Source of the DNA: Chitinophaga varians
GTDB lineage: Bacteria > Bacteroidota > Bacteroidia > Chitinophagales > Chitinophagaceae
DNA length: 64,000 nucleotides
Direction: 5' to 3'
NCBI RefSeq assembly: GCF_012641275.1
Contig: NZ_JABAIA010000001.1
Location: 62,001-126,000, forward strand
Part shown: positions 43,401 to 51,500 of the stretch, in pieces
How positions within the stretch are numbered: position 1 is the stretch's first letter
Layout of the letters: each line of letters starts with the position of its first letter
Program-made: the position numbers and the translations under genes
Notes under the pieces: generated by a model
Databases searched by the model: none
What the model was told of the DNA's origin: nothing
What the model saw: the letters and a program-made list of their open reading frames with translations, nothing else

Positions 43401-43534
43401 GGCGTACCGTCTTTATCTTTTACGCTGCCTTTGAACAGGTAGCTTTTTTGCCCGAAAGCATTCGGCTGTTGCAGGATGACGAGGAGCAGGAGCAGAAAGC
43501 TGCTCAGTCGCCAGTGACGGGTAAATTTTCCCAT
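40454..43534 (-). CDS. SusC-type TonB receptor without STN domain
   Basis: The start at 43534 gives MGKFTRHWRLSSFLLLLLVI; a frame to 43600 adds 22 residues. The 1026-residue product has a signal sequence, a CarboxypepD-like domain (FKGSVKDKDGTPLIGVNVVL), a plug (GEVVVVGYGTQKKVNLTGAV, DAAAAAIYGSRAANGVILVT) and a barrel ending MRTFTIGLNANF. Unlike the other three SusC proteins here it lacks STN, which agrees with the absence of sigma and FecR genes in system B. Regulation must come from elsewhere; 485 bases upstream are empty of genes. Confidence 0.92.
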   Translation of the reverse strand: MGKFTRHWRLSSFLLLLLVILQQPNAFGQKSYLFKGSVKDKDGTPLIGVNVVLKGTTKGGTTNANGDFQFAGTTETATLVFSFVGYKSQELEVNSQQVINILLEPANKQIGEVVVVGYGTQKKVNLTGAVSVIEGKTMTTRSVASASLALQGAAPGVTVTQQSGVPGGDAGTIRIRGIGSINAGQNPLVLIDNIEMSLDAIDPNNIASISVLKDAAAAAIYGSRAANGVILVTTKRGINGVSLSYNGYVAKQSPTNLPKKVDGLEHMKLWDIAQVNAGLPPAFTQQIADYEKLGPDNFARFNTDWKDLILVNNGIMHNHNLSLSAGSEKIKVFGSGGYLDQNGLTANTNFKRLDLRFNTDIAITSKLSAAADIVVNRTERNWPGQSSPQGIIRAMIGLPAIAPGQFNTGEWGEGWSNMNPAAQAKDGGWDKRVTDSRILTGTLTYKPVKGMELLASYSSNTANGRARQLTNQYKIYTPDIANNKLLFARNWPANNSLIDNNAQTTRNVFRTQASYNRNMGQHGFTVLGGFTTELFKTSYVNTQRQNLISPSLPYLDAADPLGQTMSGAQSEYAMASAYSRINYNYKEKYLLELNGRFDASSRFRKENWWKLFPSVSAGWRISEESFWKSISHVINSAKIRGSYGSLGNQDLVVNGVANYYPTYAMYSTGGSFDYYFNNVVNGGYGLTTAANPLIRWETSKILDAGIDFTAINDHLTVTADYFKRNITDMLQLDGVPTYVGLGAPFVNIGSMRNTGWELGIGWKDRAGEFTYSVQANLSDVKNEVVSLGGKEYINGALIMREGNPLNSYYGYRAEGFFQSQDEIDKAPFHFANTKPGDIRYADMSGPNGKPDGKIDAYDRVVLGNSFPRYEYSLSLNGQYKGFDLNIFFQGVGKRNNYMSGTGAQPFYSANFQGTIFEHQKDAWSPDNPNAAYPRLTPNSIANNYVTSSFWMRSGAYLRLKNVVLGYTLPKTVTSNARLRSVRIYASGQNLLTWDKFFPGFDVEQTNTAGEFYPIMRTFTIGLNANF

Positions 43535-44019
43535 ACAAAACGAATTTTGATTGATAAAAAGCTTGATTAAAGATGAATGGTTGACATAGCCGGCCTGCAT
43601 GCAGCCGGAGACAGTAACTACAGGTGTTGTTGATGGTTTAGTGTTCGCGCATATAGTTGATAGCTGTTACCCTGGCCATGACCGGCATACGCAAAGCATA
43701 GCAACAGCCCATGGCTGGTGACTGGTTGTTTTAGTTTCATCAGAACGTGTATAGAGTTTGGTTGCGTTTATAAAATATATGGCTGTAAAAAGCCTACTTT
43801 ATAATAAATGCCCTGGCGGAGACTAAAATAGTAATTCTTTTAAATAATCAACCTATAATTAATTAATTTTTTTAAAAACAATATTGAAACACAGACTGGA
43901 AGGGACTTTAAATTTATCAAGCAAACATTGCAGGATATAAAAAGTATAGAAGACCGGCACATAATCACCAGCCACCATGGCTAACAAGGGTCACGGACGC
44001 GCTAAGGTCTCTCCCAAAA
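43535..44019. other. Intergenic region upstream of system B
   Basis: This 485-base stretch holds no convincing gene. It is AT-rich around 43770-43960, as expected of a promoter region for the leftward susC operon, but no full TAnnTTTG match was found. A palindromic CCGG-GCATGC-CCGG segment lies near 43590-43607. A short basic frame (about 40 codons from 43976) overlaps the SGNH gene end and is judged a chance frame. Confidence 0.5.
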
Positions 44020-44736
44020 TCATTTTAAAGAATGGTCTAACAACCGCTTTAAGACCGCGGGATAAGTATCTCCGCTGTCAGTACCTGCGCCGTCCATAAA
44101 CGCGCCGTAGGTAATACTATCACCAAAACAGAGGATGCGGTGATTGCGGCGCAACAGGCGATGCGCCTTCAAATAGGCATACAGTTCAGCCGCGATGAGC
44201 TGATAGCCGGCAGCAGTAGGATGTACCCCGTCTTCCCGGCCCATATTGGCCGCATTGACAATCAGGGAAGCGGCCGTTCTGCCTGGCTCACCACGGTCCA
44301 CAAAAACCTGGTGCAGATCGAGACAGTACACCCGCTCCGTAGCGGCTATTCCCTGTACCACCGCCCGGGCACTGTCTATCCGGCGGTTAGGGTCCATATC
44401 GTACAACCCGCGCTGGTGGCGCATAAAAAGGTATCCGGTATCTACAGGCAGAGGAGTTACCAGCACCACAGCAGCACCGCTTTGGCGGACACGCCGCACC
44501 AATTGCCGGTATTGTGCTGCATACTGCACAAACGGCACCAGTTTCTGCGAATTGACCATATCATTGGTCCCTGCCATCATGATCACCAGATCAGGTCTGA
44601 GCGCCACTACATCTTTCTCCACCCTCGCCAGCAGGTCGGAAGTACTGTTGCCGCCGATACCTTTGTTGATGACGGTATACGGACGGGAAGTGCAGGCCAC
44701 ACAGGCCATCAGACAGCATAAGAGCCAAAAACGCAT
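44020..44736 (-). CDS. SGNH/GDSL esterase with permuted motif order, lipoprotein
   Basis: The ATG at 44736 gives 238 residues; a TTG at 44742 adds two. The signal ends at Cys12 or Cys15 (LMACVAC). SGNH motifs are all present but in unusual order. Block II Gly28-Gly29 (NKGIGGNST), block III Asn58 (MAGTND) and block V with His172 (DGVHPTAAGY) come first. Block I, with Ser207 (ILCFGDSITYG), lies at the C-terminus, 31 residues from the end. In ordinary family members the GDS block is near the N-terminus. The last residues (DTYPAVLKRLLDHSLK) would normally run into the first (PYTVINKGIGG). So the chain looks circularly permuted. It probably removes acyl groups from sugars. Confidence 0.8.
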   Translation of the reverse strand: MRFWLLCCLMACVACTSRPYTVINKGIGGNSTSDLLARVEKDVVALRPDLVIMMAGTNDMVNSQKLVPFVQYAAQYRQLVRRVRQSGAAVVLVTPLPVDTGYLFMRHQRGLYDMDPNRRIDSARAVVQGIAATERVYCLDLHQVFVDRGEPGRTAASLIVNAANMGREDGVHPTAAGYQLIAAELYAYLKAHRLLRRNHRILCFGDSITYGAFMDGAGTDSGDTYPAVLKRLLDHSLK

Positions 44737-44740
44737 GATC

Positions 44741-44854
44741 AATTACGAATTACGAATTACGAATTACGAATTGGATTGAATTGGATGGATTGAATAGGAT
44801 AAAGATATAGTGCCGCCTTCGTAATTCGTAATTCGTAATTCGTAATTCGTAATT
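44741..44854. repeat. Inverted arrays of a 7-base repeat, locus 1
   Basis: Four AATTACG units plus AATT fill 44741-44772. After a 47-base spacer, five CGTAATT units (the reverse complement) fill 44820-44854. The arms could form a long AT-rich hairpin of about 32 bp. The element lies between the SGNH gene start and the divergent sigma gene. A second locus of the same design is at 55802-55925. Confidence 0.85.
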
Positions 44855-44896
44855 GATTTGGTATTTTTATGGTTCAATTATTTCAGCGGCACAGGG

Positions 44897-45523
44897 ATGA
44901 GCGAACAGCATAACAATTATACAGAGGATGCATTTATAGCGCAACTGGCGGCAGGAGACCATCAGGTGTTCCGTCAGCTGTTCGACTGGCACTATAAAGC
45001 CCTGTGTTATTTTGCCGGTTCCATCATTTCTCACACACATGCAGCAGAAGACCTGGTACAGGAGGCTTTTTCCAAACTATGGGACAAGCGCGGCGATTTT
45101 CAAAGCACCGCCAGTATCAAAGCATTTCTGTTCATCTCCACGCGAAATGCCTGCCTGAATTACCTGAAACAACAAAACAGGCTGACAGAACGGGAACAGG
45201 AATTCCTGTACCATCAGGATGGCCAGACCACTCCCCTTCCTGCCGGCTTCGATCCGCTGCTGGCTGAAACAGAGCTGCTGCAGCACCTGTATGCCGCCAT
45301 TGAGCAACTACCCGCCCAATGCAAGCGGGTCTTTAAAATGGGTTACCTGGAAGGCCGCAAAAATGAAGAGATTGCCACCGCGCTTAATATCTCCTATAAT
45401 ACCGTACGGACCCAAAAACTACGCGCCATCAAACTGCTGCGCAGCAGCGTGCTGAAAAAACAGGTGCTGCCGTTGTTGCCACTTTACCTCACGCTGTTGA
45501 GATACTATGACTATAAAGGATAA
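44897..45523 (+). CDS. ECF sigma factor of system C
   Basis: The ATG at 44897 (after AGGG) gives MSEQHNNYTEDAFIAQLAAG; a TTG at 44858 would add 13 residues. The 208-residue protein has region 2 (DHQVFRQLFDWHYKALCYFA, HAAEDLVQEAFSKLWDKRGD) and region 4 (LPAQCKRVFKMGYLEGRKNE, ISYNTVRTQKLRA). It begins system C. Its FecR partner is not the next gene: a 508-residue protein lies between them, starting 5 bases after the sigma stop. Confidence 0.9.
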   Translation: MSEQHNNYTEDAFIAQLAAGDHQVFRQLFDWHYKALCYFAGSIISHTHAAEDLVQEAFSKLWDKRGDFQSTASIKAFLFISTRNACLNYLKQQNRLTEREQEFLYHQDGQTTPLPAGFDPLLAETELLQHLYAAIEQLPAQCKRVFKMGYLEGRKNEEIATALNISYNTVRTQKLRAIKLLRSSVLKKQVLPLLPLYLTLLRYYDYKG

Positions 45524-45528
45524 AACCA

Positions 45529-47055
45529 ATGTTCGAGAACGTTAAACCCATTACACTGACGCTGGATGACGCTATCCGGCAAGGGCTGACAGCCAGCCTC
45601 TCCTACGATTTTGAATTCCTTTCCGAAGAAGTTCCCGGGCTGAAAGTGCTGATTTTTGAAGAAGATGTACACTCCGCCCAACTACTGGACCTGTACAATA
45701 TTTATGTGGAACAGGATATCGCCGGAATGATTTTCCGGGGCAACTTACAGGTGGACAATTCCATCATCGATTATGAACCGGACACCTACGCCTGCTTTCT
45801 TTGGGTAGATGGTGACCTCACCTGCCGCAACCTCATTGCCGGCTGCGTTCCCATACATGTAGAAGGCAACGTCACCGTGCAGCAAACTTTCATCGGGTAT
45901 TACAATCACGGCGAGGTGACCATCGGCGGCGACCTGCATGCCCGCCTGTGGATAGAAGACGACCACCAGACCATTGTACAGGGCAGGGTAAATGCCATCA
46001 CCTTTGGGCCGGATGAGCAGATCACCACACCGGACTATACCAGCTGGCACGATGTGCTGCTGCCGGAAATGGCCGCTCAGCTGCTGGAAGACGGCTACCT
46101 TTTTGCGGGCAATGCGGAACTGATACGGCTGATTGAAGAAGGGACACCTGTCTTCAAACTGGACCTGGTACGCACCAGCATTTCTTCAGATGATTTTTAC
46201 CAGCTGCTGCATAACCCGCTGTTTGCACCGGGGCTTGACTTCCTGACGGTCACGCAAAAGGCATGGGCACTGCGTTTTAGCCGGTACGGCGACAGGCCGG
46301 AAGACTGGAAACTGGACACGCTCTATATGAGCAATGAAGAAGAAGGACGTGCTTTTTTTATTTCCACTGCACCGGGGAAGCCCTTGTCTTTTTATGAAGA
46401 AGTGGCCGAAAACGAGTTTAAAGAGATCACCGATGTCACCACTGAAGCAGGGCAGCAGTTATTCCGTTACTTCAACAAAGCCCGCTCCGTCGTTAGCGCT
46501 AAAACCACCTGGAACGGGTATTACAAAAAAGAGATTGACAAAGAACAACTGTGGCGGCTCATCTGGCTGTTTAATCCTGCCAATGACACCGATAATTTTA
46601 CGCCGGTAGCTACCGCTATCTTCCAACGGGTGATGCTGGCGGCGGAATATCCTTACACGTATATCCATAGCCGTTATTCCGAAGACAGTGAGCTGCGCGG
46701 GCTGGACGAGGCCCCCGACGCCACCCTGCCTGTTTCCCTGCTGGACAGCCTGCTGGAGCATGGGCTGATCGCGGAACTTTCTTACAAAAAGCCTGTCTCA
46801 GCGGAGATACACAAACTGAACGAAATAGGGCAGCTTTACTGGAATACCAGCTTTGCAACGCCGCCACCTTATGCAGAAAATCCGGTCAGCGACGAGTACC
46901 TGCATTTTGTGAACGCCGAGCTGCAGCCGCATGGCGCCATACTGGTTAGGGTAAACGCCGGCATGGGCAACTACCTGCTGGCCTGCATGCCGGTGGCCAA
47001 CGTCCCGCAGCTGCAACAATGGGCAGAGGCGTTGGACGTAACCGTGGAGTTTTAA
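45529..47055 (+). CDS. Hypothetical protein with a beta-helix-like N-terminal half
   Basis: I do not recognise the family. The 508-residue protein has no signal peptide. Residues about 60-150 show evenly spaced short strands with Gly/Asn turns (RGNLQVDNSIIDYEP, VDGDLTCRNLIAGCVPIHVE, GNVTVQQTF, HGEVTIGGDLHARLWIEDD), like the right-handed beta-helix of bactofilins or polymer-forming proteins. The rest is helical and acidic with many aromatic residues. It sits between the sigma and FecR genes, 5 bases after the former and 109 before the latter. It may be an inserted gene or an extra part of the relay. A cytosolic place is likely. Confidence 0.6.
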   Translation: MFENVKPITLTLDDAIRQGLTASLSYDFEFLSEEVPGLKVLIFEEDVHSAQLLDLYNIYVEQDIAGMIFRGNLQVDNSIIDYEPDTYACFLWVDGDLTCRNLIAGCVPIHVEGNVTVQQTFIGYYNHGEVTIGGDLHARLWIEDDHQTIVQGRVNAITFGPDEQITTPDYTSWHDVLLPEMAAQLLEDGYLFAGNAELIRLIEEGTPVFKLDLVRTSISSDDFYQLLHNPLFAPGLDFLTVTQKAWALRFSRYGDRPEDWKLDTLYMSNEEEGRAFFISTAPGKPLSFYEEVAENEFKEITDVTTEAGQQLFRYFNKARSVVSAKTTWNGYYKKEIDKEQLWRLIWLFNPANDTDNFTPVATAIFQRVMLAAEYPYTYIHSRYSEDSELRGLDEAPDATLPVSLLDSLLEHGLIAELSYKKPVSAEIHKLNEIGQLYWNTSFATPPPYAENPVSDEYLHFVNAELQPHGAILVRVNAGMGNYLLACMPVANVPQLQQWAEALDVTVEF

Positions 47056-47164
47056 ACGCTTATGTTCAAACAGTTATCCATTTATTTAAAAAAAATTCCA
47101 AAATTTTTATCTTTTCCTTTCATCGAAACTATCAAGTTGTTGTTTCTATAGTAAAACATCAACT

Positions 47165-48364
47165 TTGGGAGTACCTGACAGCCAACAACCAACTACCTTT
47201 TTACAACGGGTCGCCTACCTGATCAGCCGGCACCAGCAGGACCAGCTCACCGCCAGTGAAGCCGAAGAGCTGCGCGCATGGCTGGATGCCACACCGGAGA
47301 ACCGTCGTTTTATGGAACAATGGAACGACACCCAATGGCTGGCCAGCAAACTGCAAAGTTATTCCCAACCTGATGTCAATACCGCGTGGGAGGCCTTTCG
47401 GGCCAAACACCTGACCGATGCCAACTTTGAACGTGCACCACGCAAAACCTTCCGGCTGACATGGCGCCACTGGAGCGCCGCCGCAGCGGTGGTTTTGCTG
47501 GCAGGCACCGCCTGGTATGTCCAGCGTTCCCGTCCTGCTGCACCGGTTGCCCAACAGCAACAGCAACAAACGCCCGTGCTGCCCGGCACCAGCAAAGCCG
47601 TGCTCACATTGGCCGACGGCTCCACCATACAGCTGGACAGCGCCGGCAGGCAGGTGATTGCACAGGGCGCAGCCAGCATCCACCAACAGAACGGGCAACT
47701 CCGCTATGATATACAAAACCCGGACGCAGCGCCGGCACTGAATACACTGACTACTCCCCGTGGCGGCCAGTTCAGGGTAATACTCCCCGATGGCACCGCC
47801 GTATGGCTCAACGCCGCTTCTTCCATCACCTACCCCACCGCCTTCCGCGAAGGCAACAGACAGGTAAGCATCACCGGTGAAGCTTACCTGGAAGTAACAT
47901 CAAAAGCCAACCATCCATTCCAGGTCAAAATCAATGACCACACCACCGTAGACGTACTGGGCACCAGCTTCTGCATCAGCGCCTATGCCAACGAAAACAC
48001 CATCCGCACCACCCTGGTGAGCGGCGCGGTAAAAGTCAACACCGGTAACACTTCCCGCACCCTTGCCCCCGGGCAACAGGCACAGATCACCAATGGCAAC
48101 ATAGTAGTCAGCCCAACGGACACCGCCGCCGCCATCGCCTGGAAGAACGGGGAGTTCTATTTCAACAATGCAGATATACCCGCCATCATGCGGCAACTGG
48201 AAAGATGGTACGACGTACATGCGGTATACGAGGGCAGTATCCCCGTCCGCACCTTCCAGGGCGAAATACAACGCAACCTGCCACTGGAAGACATACTGGA
48301 AGGCCTTCAGTCAACAGGCATCCGTTTTCATATGAAAGGAAGAAACATTATTGTACAACCATAA
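47165..48364 (+). CDS. FecR-type anti-sigma factor of system C
   Basis: The 399-residue protein has an N-terminal sigma-binding part (FLQRVAYLISRHQQDQLTAS), a membrane segment (about 101-117, AAAAVVLLAGTAWYV) and the FecR domain (TPRGGQFRVILPDGTAVWLN, VSITGEAYLEV, VDVLGTSFCISAY). The C-terminal piece is IPAIMRQLERWYDVHAVY. The start appears to be TTG at 47165; no in-frame ATG lies upstream, and the next one (residue 49) would remove conserved residues. It controls the sigma factor at 44897, though a different gene lies between them. Confidence 0.88.
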   Translation: MGVPDSQQPTTFLQRVAYLISRHQQDQLTASEAEELRAWLDATPENRRFMEQWNDTQWLASKLQSYSQPDVNTAWEAFRAKHLTDANFERAPRKTFRLTWRHWSAAAAVVLLAGTAWYVQRSRPAAPVAQQQQQQTPVLPGTSKAVLTLADGSTIQLDSAGRQVIAQGAASIHQQNGQLRYDIQNPDAAPALNTLTTPRGGQFRVILPDGTAVWLNAASSITYPTAFREGNRQVSITGEAYLEVTSKANHPFQVKINDHTTVDVLGTSFCISAYANENTIRTTLVSGAVKVNTGNTSRTLAPGQQAQITNGNIVVSPTDTAAAIAWKNGEFYFNNADIPAIMRQLERWYDVHAVYEGSIPVRTFQGEIQRNLPLEDILEGLQSTGIRFHMKGRNIIVQP

Positions 48365-48435
48365 ATTGTCATGATTCACAACGAACGAAACCAGCCATCT
48401 ATCAGCTATATGCGCTTACACTGACCTAAAACCGG

Positions 48436-48501
48436 CAGTCCGTCCATAAAAAAACCGGAGGTGATTGGACCCACCCCCGGCGAATGTCCGGACGAAGACT
48501 G
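48436..48501 (+). ncRNA. Conserved two-tier leader hairpin, copy C
   Basis: CAGTCCGTCC (48436-48445) pairs with GGACG-AA-GACTG (48490-48501), a 10-bp outer stem with an AA bulge. After an ATAAAAAAA loop comes an inner helix CCGG, A-C mismatch, GGTG/CACC, with an 8-base loop; the 3' loop is CGAATGTCC. The element lies 58 bases before susC and 71 after the FecR stop. The same design occurs in copies A and D with different stem bases, which argues for selection on structure. Confidence 0.62.
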
Positions 48502-48559
48502 TCATTATTAAGCTTGACGACTTAAATACTGATTTTTTACATCCAAACAATGCAAATCT

Positions 48560-51500
48560 ATGCAATTGAATCTTTATGCAAAGACTCTTTCTATACCGGG
48601 GTCTTTACCAACCAAAATTGCACTAACAATGAGATTAACAGTGATGTTACTGATTGCGGCCACACTAAAGGTTTCTGCCGGCGCTTCTGCGCAGACGGTG
48701 TCGCTTTCTGCGCGCAACATCTCCATGGAAAATGTGTTTACGGCTGTTAAAAAACAGACCGGCTACCTCTTTTTTTACGACCGGACGCTGCTACGCAGCA
48801 CCCGGCCGGTCAGCATCCAGGCCCAACAACAGCCGCTGCAGGATTTCCTGACCGAAGTGTTTAAAGACCAGCCACTGGACTACACGATCAAAGACAAAAC
48901 CGTTTTCATTAAACGGCGCGACCTGCCTGTCAACGCACCTGCCGTACAGGCGCCCGTGACCGGCACCGTGAAAGACGCCGCCGGCGTGTCCCTGCCAGGC
49001 GTAACGGTCAAGGTAAAAGGTACCAGCACCGGTACCATCACCGATGCGGATGGCAAATTCAGCATCAAAGCCCATGCGGGCGATGTGCTGGTGATCACCT
49101 ATGTAGGATTTGAACCGAAAGAAATTACCGTTGGCAACAGCAGCACTATACCGGTTGAACTACAGCCCGCTGTGAACGCACTGAACGAAACGGTGGTCAT
49201 TGCCTATGGCACCACCAGCAAAAGATTTAATACCGGTTCTGTCAGCAGTGTAAAAGCCGGTGATATTGCCGCTAACCCGGTAATGGACCCGCTGTCTGCT
49301 TTACAGGCCAATGTGCCCGGCCTGCTTGTCACTTCCAGCAACGGGCTGCCCGGCTCGGCTTTTAACATCAGCATCAGAGGCCAGAATTCAGTATTACAAG
49401 CCAACCAGCCGCTGTTCATCATCGATGGCGTGCCTTTCATCACAGACCCCCTCAATGAGTTCACCTCCGCCAACGGCAATCAAAGCCCGCTGGCATCCAT
49501 TAACCCCGCCGACATAGAACGGATCGATGTATTGAAAGATGCAGACGCTACCTCCATCTATGGCTCCAGGGGCGCCAACGGCGTGGTGCTCATTACTACC
49601 AAACGCGGGAAAGCCGGTAAAACAAAGACGGAGTTCAATGTTTATACCGGCGCCAGCAAGGTAGTGAACATGGTAGACATGCTCTCCACCCCGCAGTACG
49701 TACAGATGCGTAAGGAAGCCTTTAAAAATGATAACAAAACCTACGATGCGGAAACAGCACCCGATCTGACGATCTGGGACCAACAGAAAACCACCGACTG
49801 GCAAAAGCTGATGATCGGCAATACCGGTCACCTCACGGAAGCGCAAGGCAGTGTGTCCGGTGGCAATACCCAAACGCAGTTCAGGCTGGGCGGCACCTTC
49901 CGCAAAGAGACCACCGTCATGCCCAATAACCTCGGCTTCACCAAAGGCGCGGGCAGCTTCAGCATAGACCATAGCAATAAAGACGGCCGGTTTCATATAG
50001 GCGCTGTCGCCAACTACTCCACGCTGCGCGATAATTCCATCGCCGCCAGCCTGGCCGGTTTCACCGACATGATCCCTAACTATCCGGTCTATGACTCCAC
50101 CGGCAACTACTACTGGAGACCCGACGGCCTTAACCCGATGGCTTTCCTGCTGCGTAGCTCCGACACGCGCACCAATAACCTGGTGGCACAAACGGACATC
50201 CGTTACACCCTGTTGCCGGGCCTTAACCTGAAAGCCAACGTAGGCTATACCCGCAGCGATATGCAACAAACGCAGCTGGTACCGCTGAAAAGCAACAACC
50301 CCAATACCACCACTACCAGTATGGCTAATTACGGCAATACGCAGGCCAATACCTATATCATTGAACCGCAGATCGACTATACCACCCATATTGGTAAAGG
50401 CGACCTGCAGGTGCTCGTTGGCGGCAGCTGGCAGGAAGCGCTCCGCAAAGGCAACTGGGTGGTGGGCGAAGGTTATTCCAGCGACGCCATGCTGGAAAAT
50501 ATGAACGCCGCCGCCAAACTGACTTCCAAATCCAATACGTACGCCCTTTACCGTTATAACGCGGTATTTGGTAAAGTGAACTATAACTGGGACGAAAAAT
50601 ACCTGGTCAACGCTACGTTCCGTCGCGATGGCTCCACCCGCTTCGGCCCGGGCAACCGCTTCGGCAACTTCGGAGCAGTAGGCGCCGCGTGGATTTTCAG
50701 TAAAGAATCCTTCATGCCCAAAGGGTCTGTGCTTAGCTTCGGTAAACTGCGCGCCAGCATCGGTACTTCCGGCAATGATAATATCGGCGACTATAAATAC
50801 CTCGACAGCTGGACATCCACCTCTTTCCCCTACGATGGCATTACAGGGCTCACCCCTTCCAGGCTGGCCAATCCCAACTACCGCTGGGAACTAAGCCATA
50901 AAAAAGAAGCGGCCCTGGAACTGGGCTTCTTCAATGACCGGCTGCTGATCAATACCAACTATTACCATAATGTCTCTGAGAACCAGTTACTGGACTATAA
51001 ACTGTCTCCACAGACAGGCTTTCCTTCCGTCACCCGCAACTTCCCGGCGAAAGTGCTCAACAGCGGATGGGAATTTGAAGTAAACACCATCAATATCCAA
51101 CAAAAAGATTTCACCTGGCGTACGTCCTTCAATATGTCCATCAACAAAAATGAACTGAAGGAATTTCCCAATATCGAAGCTTCTTCCTATAAAGATCTAA
51201 TGGTGATCGGTAAACCACTGACCATTCAGAAAGGGTTCCAGTTTGCCGGCATTGACCCGCAAACCGGTCTCGCCCTCTTCCAGAGCGCCAAAGGCGGCAC
51301 TACCACCACCCCATCTGAACCGGATGATTTTGTAATCCTGGGCAACAAGTTGCCGAAGTTCTTCGGTGGCCTGCAAAACAGTTTTTCCTATAAAGGCATC
51401 AGCCTGCAGTTCCTCTTCCAGTTCGTGAAACAGGAAGGCACTTCTTTCAACTATGGTTATGGCATTCCATATATCGGTTCCGCCAGCAACCAGAGCTTGT

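Noticed and set aside
43976..44098. Short basic frame starting MANKGHGRAKVSPK
   Set aside because: It overlaps the end of the SGNH gene, lacks a promoter and a recognisable family, and is likely chance.
44741..44854. Possible CRISPR array
   Set aside because: Units are only 7 bases with no unique spacers between them, and the second half is inverted; no cas gene is near.
49394..50389. 331-codon minus-strand frame inside susC of system C
   Set aside because: Shadow of the receptor gene, without any start signal or domain.
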